DNA of 56,261 bases from Candidatus Bacteroides intestinipullorum (GCA_018883785.1 JAHLFO010000001.1:1-56261); one strand, 5' to 3'. Counted from the stretch's first letter, positions 45,105 through 53,829 are shown. Program-made: numbers and translations. The notes: generated by a model not told the origin, from the sequence alone.

Positions 45105-45615
45105 AAAGCTTATACCCGTCATTGCCTTGTGCACGTTGCCTTTCCTGGTGACGTCTTGCAAGATCCAGTTAGGACTTGCTCCCATCACCTCCATTGATTA
45201 TACAAAGGTGAAAACTATCTCTATCGCAGAGTTTCAGAATACATCCGAGTACGTTTATGCGCCCCTGGCTATCCAGTTTAACCAAGAGTTGAAGGACATG
45301 TTCATCCAGCAGACGCGTCTCCAACTGGTCAATTCGGGCGGAGACTTGGAACTGGACGGGGAAATCACGGGATACAACCAGTATAACCAAGGTGTGGATG
45401 CCAGCGGCTATTCATCGGAAGTTAAGCTGACCCTCACCGTCAATGTGCGTTATGTCAACAACACCAACCACGAAGAAGACTTTGAACAGCAGTTCTCAGC
45501 TTTCCAGACCTATGAGTCCAATCAGTTGTTGACGGCCGTGCAGGACCAATTGATACCGCTGATGATCGAAGACATCACCGAGCAGATATTCAACTCTACC
45601 GTAGCAAACTGGTAA
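45091..45615 (+). CDS. lptE: LptE-family lipoprotein
   Basis: LptE plugs the LptD barrel in the outer membrane during LPS insertion. The 174-residue protein has a lipoprotein signal (VIALCTLPFLVTSCK, Cys near residue 23), then SIAEFQNTSEYVYAPLAIQF, a Bacteroidota-type LptE pattern, and the end LIEDITEQIFNSTVANW close to family form. The start ATG at 45091 lies inside the sigma-54 activator gene (14-bp overlap), which implies coupled translation. The TPR-like gene begins 7 bp after the stop. Confidence 0.88.
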   Translation: MVWIKKLIPVIALCTLPFLVTSCKIQLGLAPITSIDYTKVKTISIAEFQNTSEYVYAPLAIQFNQELKDMFIQQTRLQLVNSGGDLELDGEITGYNQYNQGVDASGYSSEVKLTLTVNVRYVNNTNHEEDFEQQFSAFQTYESNQLLTAVQDQLIPLMIEDITEQIFNSTVANW

Positions 45616-45622
45616 GCAGACA

Positions 45623-46393
45623 ATGACTTCGGCACAACTACAACAATGGATGACGTACCCCGAGCAGTTGAATCAGGAGACGCTGGGGCAATTGCGGGAG
45701 GCGGTGGTGAAATACCCTTACTTTCAGACGGCATGGTTGCTCTATCTGAAAAACCTGTATGGGGAAAACAACGGGAGCTTCGGTACCGAATTGCGCAAGG
45801 CCATCCCTTACGTGGCCGACCGCACCATGCTCTTCCGCCTGACGGAAGGGGCACGTTACGCCTTGCAGGTTCAGGCTGCGCCCGAAGCGTCGGCATCGGA
45901 CGAGGCAGACGAAGGTGGCGACCGCACGCTCACCCTGATCAATGCTTTCTTGGCGCAAGAACCCGCAGAGCAGGAGCATCCTGCGCCTGTTGGCAAGTTG
46001 GATTATGCCATGGACTATACGGCCTACCTGTTGCAGGAAGACGGCCCCGGCGAGGAGGAAAAAACTCCGGCCGGTACACCTCCTTTGCGCGGGCAGGATT
46101 TGATAGATAATTTTATCCAAGGCAAGTCCGAAGTCTCCCCTGCATTCCGCGAAGAGGAGGCAGCGTCTCCGCGAGACATTGCCCCTGCCTCGGAGGCATC
46201 TTGTCAGGAGGAAGGCATGGATGAGAGCTGTTTTACGGAAACTTTAGCCAAAATTTACATCAAACAGCACCGATATGAGAAGGCACTTGAAATTATTAAA
46301 AAATTAAGTTTGAATTATCCAAAAAAAAACGCTTACTTTGCAGACCAAATCAGATTCTTGGAAAAATTGATTATTAATGCTAACTCAAAATAA
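45623..46393 (+). CDS. Conserved hypothetical protein with a C-terminal TPR-like helix pair
   Basis: The 256-residue protein has an N-terminal helical part (QLNQETLGQLREAVVKYPYF), an acidic Pro-rich middle that looks disordered (about 85-205) and a C-terminal TPR-like pair (FTETLAKIYIKQHRYEKALE, IIKKLSLNYPKKNAYF). No signal peptide is present, so it is cytoplasmic. I know no assigned function. Its fixed place between lptE and secG suggests a job near the envelope or secretion; that is inference from context. SecG begins 6 bp after its stop. Confidence 0.82.
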   Translation: MTSAQLQQWMTYPEQLNQETLGQLREAVVKYPYFQTAWLLYLKNLYGENNGSFGTELRKAIPYVADRTMLFRLTEGARYALQVQAAPEASASDEADEGGDRTLTLINAFLAQEPAEQEHPAPVGKLDYAMDYTAYLLQEDGPGEEEKTPAGTPPLRGQDLIDNFIQGKSEVSPAFREEEAASPRDIAPASEASCQEEGMDESCFTETLAKIYIKQHRYEKALEIIKKLSLNYPKKNAYFADQIRFLEKLIINANSK

Positions 46394-46399
46394 GGAAAA

Positions 46400-46762
46400 A
46401 TGTACGTATTATTGGTTATTTTAATGGTGATTGCAGCCGTGTTGATGTGCTTCATCGTGTTGATTCAAAACTCCAAAGGTGGCGGGTTGGCTTCCAGCTT
46501 CTCTTCGTCCAACCAGATCATGGGTGTGCGCAAGACGACCGACTTCCTGGAAAAGACCACTTGGGGCTTGGCTGCATTCATGGTGTTGATCAGTATTGCT
46601 TCGGCATACGTGTTGCCCACGGGTTCGAGCAAGAGTGATGTCATCTTGGAGCAAGCCCAGCAAGAGGAGAGCACGAATCCCTACAACATGCCGCTGGGTA
46701 CGAACGCTCCCCAGGCAGAGGCGCCTGCAGAGGCTGCTCCGGCTGACTCGGCCGCTAACTAA
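46400..46762 (+). CDS. secG: Preprotein translocase subunit SecG
   Basis: SecG is the two-span accessory subunit of the SecYEG translocon. The 120-residue protein has a first span (VLLVILMVIAAVLMCFIVLI), the conserved loop QNSKGGGLASSFSSSNQIMG, a second span (WGLAAFMVLISIASAYVL) and a Pro/Ala-rich tail (PQAEAPAEAAPA). The tail is longer than in E. coli. It closes the rlmN-secG run; a strong terminator follows. Confidence 0.95.
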   Translation: MYVLLVILMVIAAVLMCFIVLIQNSKGGGLASSFSSSNQIMGVRKTTDFLEKTTWGLAAFMVLISIASAYVLPTGSSKSDVILEQAQQEESTNPYNMPLGTNAPQAEAPAEAAPADSAAN

Positions 46763-46794
46763 GCGGAAGGGGGCATTCCATTAGAGAAATAAAG

Positions 46795-46841
46795 TAAAGA
46801 GGGGTTGGTGTCGGCAACGGACGCATCAACCCCTCTTTATT
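46795..46841 (+). terminator. Terminator after secG
   Basis: A perfect 13-bp stem, 46795-46807 with 46827-46839, encloses a 19-nt loop. T bases lie within the right arm and A bases within the left, so it could act in both directions. Confidence 0.8.
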
Positions 46842-46874
46842 GTAGGTACGGATTACTAAAAACTTTGAACGATA

Positions 46875-48263
46875 ATGACAGAACAATTGAAGCAAAAGCT
46901 GAACGACTCCAAGGCTACCCGTTGGGGGGCACTGGCCATAGTGGCGTTCACGATGATGGCGGCGTATTATGTGAACGACGTGGTTGCGCCGCTCAAGTCC
47001 ATGTTGGAGGCCGATTTGGGATGGTCCAGCAGCGATTTCGGTTTTTACACCGGTGGATATAGTTTCCTGAATGTATTTTTCCTGATGCTCATCTGGGGCG
47101 GGTTGATTCTCGACCGTTTCGGCATCCGTTTTACGGGCCGTCTGGCCACTATCCTGATGGTAGCAGGCACCGCGCTCGAGTATTACGCCATGACCGGCCT
47201 TGCCGCACCCGGCGCCGAATTGTTCGGTTGCCAGGAGCTGTTTGGCTACAAGATAGGTGTGTTCATCGCTTTTCTGGGTTATTCCATCTTCGGCGTGGGT
47301 GCCGAGGTGGCCGGTATCACCGTGACCAAAATTATCGCCAAGTGGTTTCATGGCAAGGAACTGGCCACGGCCATGGGCGTGCAAGTGGCGTTGGCGCGTA
47401 TCGGCTCGCAGGCAGGTTATGCGGTAGCCATTCCGTTGGCACGTGCTTTCAGCATCACCACGCCGGTGTTGTTGGGACTGGTGTTGTTGCTGGGTGGCCT
47501 GATTGCTTTCTTCATCTTCGCGTTGATGGACCGTAAGCTCGACAAGCAGCTGGAGGCCGAGGCAGCCGTGGCCGGTGAAACGGATCCGGCCGAGAAATTC
47601 TCTTTCAAGGACGTGAAGAATATCTTGGTCAATCCGGGCTTCTGGCTGATCGCCTTGCTGTGCGTGCTCTTCTACTCGTGCGTCTTCCCTTTCCAGAAGT
47701 TCGCTTCCGAGCTTATGATTTTGAAGTATGGCATCGACGAGAATGTGGCAGGTACCTTTGCCGGACTTCCCGCCTTGGGTGCCTTGTTCCTGACTCCGGT
47801 CTTCGGAGGGTACATTGACAAGCGAGGCAAGGCGGCCTCCATCATGTTGCTGGGATCGGCCATGCTGATAGGGGTGCATTTCATCTACGCCCTGCCTTTC
47901 GTGGACTATTGGTTGGTGGCCATCGTGCTGATGATCATCCTCGGCATAGCCTTCTCGCTGGTGCCTTCAGCCATGTGGCCTGCCGTGGCCAAGATATTCC
48001 CCGTGAGCCAGCTGGGCACGGCCTACGCTTTGATTTTCTTCATCCAGAACATCGGCTTGTGGGGCATTCCCACGCTGATTGGCAAGGTGCTGGACGAGTA
48101 TTGCATCGTCGGCCAGGATGCTAGTGGGGCCAACCTCTATGACTATACCCTCCCGATGTGTATCTTCACCGGCATAGCCTGCCTGTCGCTCTTCGTTGCC
48201 TTCTTGTTGAAGCGGGCTGATAGGAAGTATGGTTATCAACTCGAGGAGCCCAATATCCATTGA
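46875..48263 (+). CDS. Major facilitator superfamily transporter
   Basis: The 462-residue protein is predicted to have twelve membrane spans. Between spans 2 and 3 it carries GGLILDRFGIRFTGR, the MFS loop motif with Asp and Arg. Other parts are GYSIFGVGAEVAGITVTKII and FNLVNP-like cytoplasmic loop KNILVNPGFWLIALLC. The similarity to nitrate or oligosaccharide porters is loose and no substrate can be given. It begins 34 bp after the terminator behind secG. A small PqqD-like gene follows by 28 bp and may be cotranscribed. Confidence 0.88.
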   Translation: MTEQLKQKLNDSKATRWGALAIVAFTMMAAYYVNDVVAPLKSMLEADLGWSSSDFGFYTGGYSFLNVFFLMLIWGGLILDRFGIRFTGRLATILMVAGTALEYYAMTGLAAPGAELFGCQELFGYKIGVFIAFLGYSIFGVGAEVAGITVTKIIAKWFHGKELATAMGVQVALARIGSQAGYAVAIPLARAFSITTPVLLGLVLLLGGLIAFFIFALMDRKLDKQLEAEAAVAGETDPAEKFSFKDVKNILVNPGFWLIALLCVLFYSCVFPFQKFASELMILKYGIDENVAGTFAGLPALGALFLTPVFGGYIDKRGKAASIMLLGSAMLIGVHFIYALPFVDYWLVAIVLMIILGIAFSLVPSAMWPAVAKIFPVSQLGTAYALIFFIQNIGLWGIPTLIGKVLDEYCIVGQDASGANLYDYTLPMCIFTGIACLSLFVAFLLKRADRKYGYQLEEPNIH

Positions 48264-48291
48264 CGGTTTTTCTCTTTCTTAAGGACGCGGA

Positions 48292-48645
48292 ATGAAGAGG
48301 ACTGATAAATATAACCTGCTGGATACGATACCCGTTCGTGGCGGGCATATCCAGACGGAGTGGGAAGGAGCGTGCGCCGTGTTGGCCTATCCCCGTTTCA
48401 AGCGGGCTTGGGTGCGCCGCTTCTTCTTGCCCAAAGGGTTGTCCCCATACATTCGTGTCCGTCTGGAGGAGCATGGCACCGCCGTTTGGAGCCTGATAGA
48501 TGGCCGGCGCAGCGTGGCAGAGATCCTGTCCTTGCTGGCCGGGCATTTTGAGGGGGATGACAACTATGCCCCGCGTGTCACTACCTACCTGATGCAGTTG
48601 CAGCGGGACGGTTTCATCCGTTTGTTAAGGCCGTCGGCAGGGTAG
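48292..48645 (+). CDS. PqqD family protein
   Basis: The 117-residue protein has the PqqD-like winged-helix pattern: LEEHGTAVWSLIDGRRSVAE in the middle and YAPRVTTYLMQLQRDGFIRL near the end. PqqD proteins bind precursor peptides and present them to radical-SAM maturases. No radical-SAM gene or small precursor peptide is seen next to it, so the partner must lie elsewhere, or the fold has another use here. It ends 18 bp before the converging GNAT gene. Confidence 0.8.
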   Translation: MKRTDKYNLLDTIPVRGGHIQTEWEGACAVLAYPRFKRAWVRRFFLPKGLSPYIRVRLEEHGTAVWSLIDGRRSVAEILSLLAGHFEGDDNYAPRVTTYLMQLQRDGFIRLLRPSAG

Positions 48646-48663
48646 ATGTGATTGTCCTTTGTA

Positions 48664-49161
48664 TCAAATGCTGATCCCCATGATATAATCATTCATGTAA
48701 AAACCATTCCCGATGGGGAAGTCGCCTTCGCGCACTTTCTTCATGCCCATGTGCTCGTAGAAGTGCAACGCTTTGTTGTGGCGGTTCACGTTCAGTTCCA
48801 TTTGGCAGGGCCCGGGATGGATGTCCTTGATGTAGCGGATGGCCTCACGGAAAAGGAAACTTCCGCAATGCGCGCCTTGGAAGTAGGGGAGCACATAAAT
48901 CTTTTCCAAGTGGAACAAATCCTCCCCGTCCGGACGCACGGACACATAGCCCGCCGCTTCGCACTCCTCGTAGGCCAGCAGATACACGTGGCCCTCCTCT
49001 TCCATCTGCTTGCGTATGTTCTTCTCGGCATACATCCATTCCATCATGTAGTCTATTTGTTCCGGCGTCAATATCTCCCGGTAAGTGGCAGGGAAGACCT
49101 GCTGCGCCAGCCTGTGGATCAGGGCGCAATCATCAGTTGTAGCTTTTCGGATCGTAAACAT
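48664..49161 (-). CDS. GNAT family N-acetyltransferase
   Basis: The 165-residue protein has the GNAT fold: FTIRKATTDDCALIHRLAQQ at the start, EKIYVLPYFQGAHCGSFLF as the acetyl-CoA-binding strand-loop (a variant of Q/RxxGxG/A, here with C), and NRHNKALHFYEHMGMKKVRE at the C-terminus. The substrate is unknown. The ATG at 49161 is supported by a promoter at 49199-49229, which would leave only a few bases before the ATG at 49188. It is the last core-like gene before the AT-rich region. Confidence 0.88.
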   Translation of the reverse strand: MFTIRKATTDDCALIHRLAQQVFPATYREILTPEQIDYMMEWMYAEKNIRKQMEEEGHVYLLAYEECEAAGYVSVRPDGEDLFHLEKIYVLPYFQGAHCGSFLFREAIRYIKDIHPGPCQMELNVNRHNKALHFYEHMGMKKVREGDFPIGNGFYMNDYIMGISI

Positions 49162-49198
49162 GGATTCTCTTATTTTGGGGTTTATCATTCAGTGGGTG

Positions 49199-49229
49199 CA
49201 AATATACGCTTTTGAAATTCAAAAACAAC
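49199..49229 (-). promoter_or_regulatory. Promoter for the GNAT gene
   Basis: The minus strand reads GTTG (49226-49229), 19 bp, TATATTTG (49199-49206) followed by CA. It is one base from the full consensus and places the transcript start near 49192. Confidence 0.65.
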
Positions 49230-49278
49230 ATTTTTTCGCTTGATTACGTGAACGAAGTAGTTGTGCTGCCCTATATCC

Positions 49279-49344
49279 GCGCCCGTGCTTACCCATGCCT
49301 GCGTCCGTGCTTACCCATGCCTGCGCCCGTGCTTACCTATGCCT
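49279..49344 (+). repeat. Three tandem copies of a 22-bp repeat
   Basis: Copies run 49279-49300, 49301-49322 and 49323-49344 and differ from one another at single positions (a C/T near the fourth base of copy two, and one in copy three). The first 21 bp of a copy, reverse-complemented, also occur at 2244-2264. Each 22-mer can be read as two related 11-mers. Confidence 0.92.
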
Positions 49345-49390
49345 GTTCATTTTGACATGCTCCCGGCCAGCAAGGATTCTTTGCCCTCTC

Positions 49391-49441
49391 TTATTGGATA
49401 CTTTGCCATTTATTATTGGATAGTTGGCCATGTATCCAATA
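49391..49441. repeat. Direct and inverted TTATTGGATA repeats at the island edge
   Basis: TTATTGGATA occurs at 49391-49400 and 49413-49422, and TATCCAATA at 49433-49441 can pair with the second copy (9-bp stem, 10-nt loop). They fall where composition changes. They could mark a recombination edge or be a hairpin only. Confidence 0.6.
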
Positions 49442-49899
49442 TGTTTGTCTTTTCCCCTCTGTTTGGCATAGGATAGTTGATTAATGCTGAATTCCAAATT
49501 CTCAATTCGGGAAATGCACATTTTGATACCGTTTAAAGTATAAGTTCGTCCAAAGCCAGATTCAAGGTGGCTCTGATGAAAGAATAAATGGTTACTAAGT
49601 GTATTTAAGGCGTCAAATCTCCTCTTTATATTCACTCTTTTGACATTCAATGCAGTATTTTCCAATATTATAGCTAAATTTGCATTACAAATGTAGTAAT
49701 CAACAGACAATTCAAGACAATATGTAATCTCAAAAGAACAATATACTAAAAACTGTTCTGGGTTGAGAATAGTAAAACAAGGAATATGAAGTGCAAAGTC
49801 GTTTATGAATATAGACTTTCGTAAGCTTATCGAAGGCGGTAATTGTGAATGATTATAGCAAAGTTTGTTGCAGAGTTTGAATTGAGTAAGGAAGAATAA

Positions 49900-52800
49900 A
49901 TGATAACTAAAGACAATATAAAAAATTTACTCTCTGTTCTGCATTTTGAACAGGATGGTGATGTGTTCATAAAATCATACGAAGGTGCTAGTGCTCCACT
50001 AAAGGTTGATGTAAGGAACGAGCATTTCCATTACAAGGAGACAGGTATAACAGTTGGTCGTGAAACGACGAGTAATTTCTCAGAACCAGAGAATTTTGTT
50101 GTATTTGAATGCATTGATCGTCTGCTTTCGATGGGGTATAAGTCTGAACACATAGAGCTTGAACCGGCATGGAAACTTGGACACACGCAAAAAGGCGGTT
50201 ATGCAGACATTTGGGTGCGGACGCATGGCAGTCTGTCTGGCGAAATGGCGGCAGATAAAGAATCTTTGTTGATCATTGAGTGCAAGAAGCCGGATGAATT
50301 TGATGGTGCTTGGCGAGATACTCTTGAAGATGGCGCACAGTTGTTCAGTTACTTTCAGCAAGAACAGGCGACGAAGTTCCTTTGTCTTTATACTTCAGAT
50401 TTTGATGGAGAAAAGACAAAACCGGAATATTATCTGATAAACGTACAAGATAACGAAGAACTGTTGAAAAGTAACTCTGAATTGCTTTCTTATAAAGATG
50501 CAAAGAATAATAGGCAGTTGTTCCGTGTATGGCATGATACATATCAATGCGATGCTGCCACACGAGGCTTGTTTGAATCAGACATTCAACCTTACCACAT
50601 CGGGAAAAACAAATTCTCTGTCAAGGACCTTGTCCCTATAAGCAATGAAGAGATAAAAAAGAAGTATAACGAGTTTGCTACAATTTTGCGCCGACATAAT
50701 GTTGGAGCAAAAGAAAATGCTTTCGATAAACTTGTCAATCTATTTCTTGCCAAAGTGGTTGACGAGACAAACAATCCAGACGACCTGCATTTCTATTGGA
50801 AAGGCGCTGCCTACGATGACGACTTTTCTTTGCAAGACCGTTTACAGAGACTTTATCGTGACGGAATGGAAAAATTTCTGAATGAAACGGTCACTTACAT
50901 CGAAAACGAACAAATAGAAAAGGCTTTCCGTTGGTATAAGAAAGATCCGGATGCGACGATGAAGACTGTGATGGAGTATTTTCGTGCACTTAAGTTCTAT
51001 TCTGATAACGACTTTTCTTTCATTAGCGTCCATAACGAACGGCTTTTCAAGGAAAATGCAAAGATTCTTCGCGAAGTGTTGCTAATGCTTCAAAATATCA
51101 AACTGAAATCTACTGTAGATGAAGGTCGCGATACAGAAACAAATCAATTCTTGGGAGATCTTTTCGAAGGCTTCCTTACAAAAGGTGTGAAGCAAAGCGA
51201 AGGTCAGTATTTCACGCCAATGCCGATTGTCCGCTTCATTGTTTCTTCTCTTCCTTTGGAACAGATTGTAAGTCAAAGCGAGAGAATACCTTCGTGTATT
51301 GATTATGCTTGTGGTGCCGGTCATTTCCTGACAGAGTACGCCGTAAGGATTAAAGAATTTGTAGAGAAGTACCGCCCAGATATTGATATCCACGAGTATT
51401 ACAAGCATATCACCGGTATAGAAAAAGAATACCGTTTGTCTAAAGTATCGAAGGTCTCTGCATTTATGTACGGGCACGATGAGACAAACATCATTTATGC
51501 CGATGCCCTTCAGCCACACGCTGCGCTGCAACCCAACAGTTATGACGTACTTGTCGCCAATCCTCCGTACGCTGTGACAGGTTTCCTTGAAACACTTAAC
51601 GACAACGACCGCGCAGCATTCTCCCTCTTTACTAATAATATCAATACAGCAAAGAACAATGCCATAGAGACTTTCTTCATGGAGCGTTCAACGCAACTTA
51701 TGCGAGCGGGTGGAGTTGCAGGTATTGTGTTGCCGGTTTCTGTGCTCAACAAGGGAGGAATCTATGCTCGTGCAAGAGAAATAATTTTGGAAAACTTCGA
51801 TATTGTTTCACTTGCTGAGTTCGGCAGTGGTACATTTGGAAAGACAGGCACAAATACCGTAGTTTTGTTTTTACGCCGGAAAGAAACCAATACTCCGGCA
51901 GCAGAGCATTATCGCAACCGTGTCAAAACCTGGTTTGCGACAAACGACCATACGGAAGAAATCTATCAAGATGAATACTTGCTACAGGCATATTGCGATC
52001 ATTGTGGATATAGATTGGATGATTACCGCACATTCCTTAAAGATGGAATCATCAATGAAGCCCTGTCTGAAGCAGAAGTGTTCAAAGCTTATTGTGAGTC
52101 ATTTGACAGCACCGATCGCAATGCCATGAAGGGAGTTTGCGATGCGGCAAAAGATATTCGCACCCGTTTCCGCACAAGAAGCAAAACACAGGCTTTCCGC
52201 AGACAAAGTGATGAGCAGAAGAAAGCCGAAAAAGAAAAAGCTCTGCGCAATTTCATTATCTCTATAGAGCGGGAAAAAGTCTATATTTTCTTGCTGGCAT
52301 TTACCGTAGATACCCCTGTGCTTATTGTCAAGTCTCCAACAACAACAGCTGCGATAAAAAAATTCCTCGGTTATGAATGGAGCGACAGCAAAGGTAATGA
52401 AGGGATAGAATACCTGCACTTGACGAAATCAAAATCAGAAAATGATGACGAGGGTGACGAAGATGATACTGTACAGCAGATTCGAGGAATTAACGGGATA
52501 CGCACGCCGTTGTTCAGCCCCGAAAATTTATATGACCCTGAAAAGATAAACACATTGATTCGCCAAAACTTTTTAGGCGAGGATGTTGTTATTCCGGAAG
52601 ATTTGTCTGAGTTCGTTTCACAGGCAAGGCTTGTGGATATGATTGATTTTAAACGGACAGCTTTTGATAAGGCAATAAAGACGAGTGCTTTTACTAATAT
52701 AGATTTTGTACATAGTAAATGGCCATTGGTTTCACTTGGAAACTTGGTTTCTACTCCTCCACAATATGGGGCAAATGTGGCTGCAACAGAAGGAAATCCA

Positions 52801-53829
52801 TTGACAGATTATCGCTATATCAGAATAACCGACATCACCGACTCTGGCGAATTGAATAATGATTGGAAAACTGCAGAAAGAATTGATGAACAATATATCC
52901 TAACAGACAAAGATTTGCTGTTTGCACGTTCTGGTGCAACGGCTGGTAAGCCATTCCTATATCGGAAGAAATTTGGTAAAGCATTATTTGCAGGCTATTT
53001 AATCCGTTTCCGATTTACAGAGAAAGTAATTCCTGAATATGTTTTCCAATTCTGTCTCGCTGAGGAATATCGTACATGGGTATTGGCTCATCGAAGCGGA
53101 ACAGCACAGCCTAACATTAATGCACAACAATATTCGTCTTTCAAACTTCCACTGGCTCCACTGGATATCCAAGAAAAAGTAGTTGTTGAATGTGATGCGA
53201 TCGATAAAAAAGTGGAAGAGGCAAGAGTGCAAATTGCCAAAGCAAAAGAGCAGATAGAACAAATTATTGCCGGAGTAAAAGGTGAAATAAAAACATTGCG
53301 AACGGTTGCTCCATTCATAAAAGGTAGAATAGATTTTAACAAATTTCGCGCAATCGATTACATCACAACGGATAACATGCTTCAAGATTTTGAGGGCGTG
53401 CGTCCATACGATGGAGAACTACAGACTGGCAATGTTACGGAATATAAGCGTGGTGATATTTTGATGTCTAACATCCGACCTTATTTAAAGAAGTTTTGGC
53501 TCGCAGATCGTGATGGTGGTTGCAATCCTGATGTTATTGTTTTCCGTCCAACGTCTGAAGTCATACCAGAGTTTGTCTATTACATGCTTCGTCGCCAAGC
53601 ATTTATTGATTATGTAATGAGCGATGTCAAAGGAATGAAGATGCCACGTGGTAATAAAGATAATATCATACGTTACGCTATTCCTGTTCCCCTGCCAGAA
53701 ATACAGCGGCAAATTGTGAAGGAAATCTCAGTCTACGAGACAAAGATAGCTGTAGCCAAAGCCATTATCAATGGCAGTGCAGAACGCAAGCAAGCTATTT
53801 TAGATAAATACTTAAAAGATAATTTGTGA
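49900..53829 (+). CDS. Single-chain restriction-modification-specificity protein (type IIG-like)
   Basis: This 1309-residue protein unites three functions. Residues about 60-180 hold a PD-(D/E)xK nuclease: Asp103 in GGYADIWV, then Glu127-Cys-Lys129 in LLIIECKKPDE. Residues about 400-680 form an N6-adenine methyltransferase: EGQYFTPMPIVRF near 435, SAM motif IDYACGAGHFL near 467 and catalytic NPPY at 554-557. Residues about 938-1090 and 1140-1290 are two type I HsdS-like recognition units, separated by a helical spacer (about 1092-1130) and ended by another. No helicase motifs are visible, which separates it from type I HsdR and type ISP. It should methylate and cut near a two-part site. AT-rich codons differ from the flanks. 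TcmP follows 12 bp later. Confidence 0.9.
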   Translation: MITKDNIKNLLSVLHFEQDGDVFIKSYEGASAPLKVDVRNEHFHYKETGITVGRETTSNFSEPENFVVFECIDRLLSMGYKSEHIELEPAWKLGHTQKGGYADIWVRTHGSLSGEMAADKESLLIIECKKPDEFDGAWRDTLEDGAQLFSYFQQEQATKFLCLYTSDFDGEKTKPEYYLINVQDNEELLKSNSELLSYKDAKNNRQLFRVWHDTYQCDAATRGLFESDIQPYHIGKNKFSVKDLVPISNEEIKKKYNEFATILRRHNVGAKENAFDKLVNLFLAKVVDETNNPDDLHFYWKGAAYDDDFSLQDRLQRLYRDGMEKFLNETVTYIENEQIEKAFRWYKKDPDATMKTVMEYFRALKFYSDNDFSFISVHNERLFKENAKILREVLLMLQNIKLKSTVDEGRDTETNQFLGDLFEGFLTKGVKQSEGQYFTPMPIVRFIVSSLPLEQIVSQSERIPSCIDYACGAGHFLTEYAVRIKEFVEKYRPDIDIHEYYKHITGIEKEYRLSKVSKVSAFMYGHDETNIIYADALQPHAALQPNSYDVLVANPPYAVTGFLETLNDNDRAAFSLFTNNINTAKNNAIETFFMERSTQLMRAGGVAGIVLPVSVLNKGGIYARAREIILENFDIVSLAEFGSGTFGKTGTNTVVLFLRRKETNTPAAEHYRNRVKTWFATNDHTEEIYQDEYLLQAYCDHCGYRLDDYRTFLKDGIINEALSEAEVFKAYCESFDSTDRNAMKGVCDAAKDIRTRFRTRSKTQAFRRQSDEQKKAEKEKALRNFIISIEREKVYIFLLAFTVDTPVLIVKSPTTTAAIKKFLGYEWSDSKGNEGIEYLHLTKSKSENDDEGDEDDTVQQIRGINGIRTPLFSPENLYDPEKINTLIRQNFLGEDVVIPEDLSEFVSQARLVDMIDFKRTAFDKAIKTSAFTNIDFVHSKWPLVSLGNLVSTPPQYGANVAATEGNPLTDYRYIRITDITDSGELNNDWKTAERIDEQYILTDKDLLFARSGATAGKPFLYRKKFGKALFAGYLIRFRFTEKVIPEYVFQFCLAEEYRTWVLAHRSGTAQPNINAQQYSSFKLPLAPLDIQEKVVVECDAIDKKVEEARVQIAKAKEQIEQIIAGVKGEIKTLRTVAPFIKGRIDFNKFRAIDYITTDNMLQDFEGVRPYDGELQTGNVTEYKRGDILMSNIRPYLKKFWLADRDGGCNPDVIVFRPTSEVIPEFVYYMLRRQAFIDYVMSDVKGMKMPRGNKDNIIRYAIPVPLPEIQRQIVKEISVYETKIAVAKAIINGSAERKQAILDKYLKDNL

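Larger units (their letters stand above)
49230..49899. other. Boundary between GC-rich chromosome and AT-rich island
   Basis: No convincing gene is seen in these 670 bp. Features are the 22-bp tandem array (49279-49344), direct TTATTGGATA repeats with an inverted copy (49391-49441), a possible -7 box TAAATTTG (49675-49682), and a ladder of tiny overlapping frames leading into the restriction gene (49786-49899). Base composition falls from GC-rich to clearly AT-rich near 49380. Confidence 0.65.

Noticed and set aside
49279..49344. A CRISPR array
   Set aside because: The 22-bp copies abut without unique spacers and no cas gene is present.
49261..49476. A 71-codon plus-strand frame over the 22-bp repeat
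   Set aside because: The product is a repeat of Cys/Pro-rich peptides caused by the tandem DNA repeat; no ribosome site or family.
49639..49682. A full promoter for the restriction operon
   Set aside because: TAAATTTG at 49675-49682 fits the -7 box, but the nearest TTTG (49639-49642) is 32 bp away, beyond the usual 19-21 bp. Only the half site is noted.
49333..49710. A 125-codon minus-strand frame at the island edge
   Set aside because: It runs through the TTATTGGATA repeats and the last tandem repeat, has no domain and no promoter placed for it.
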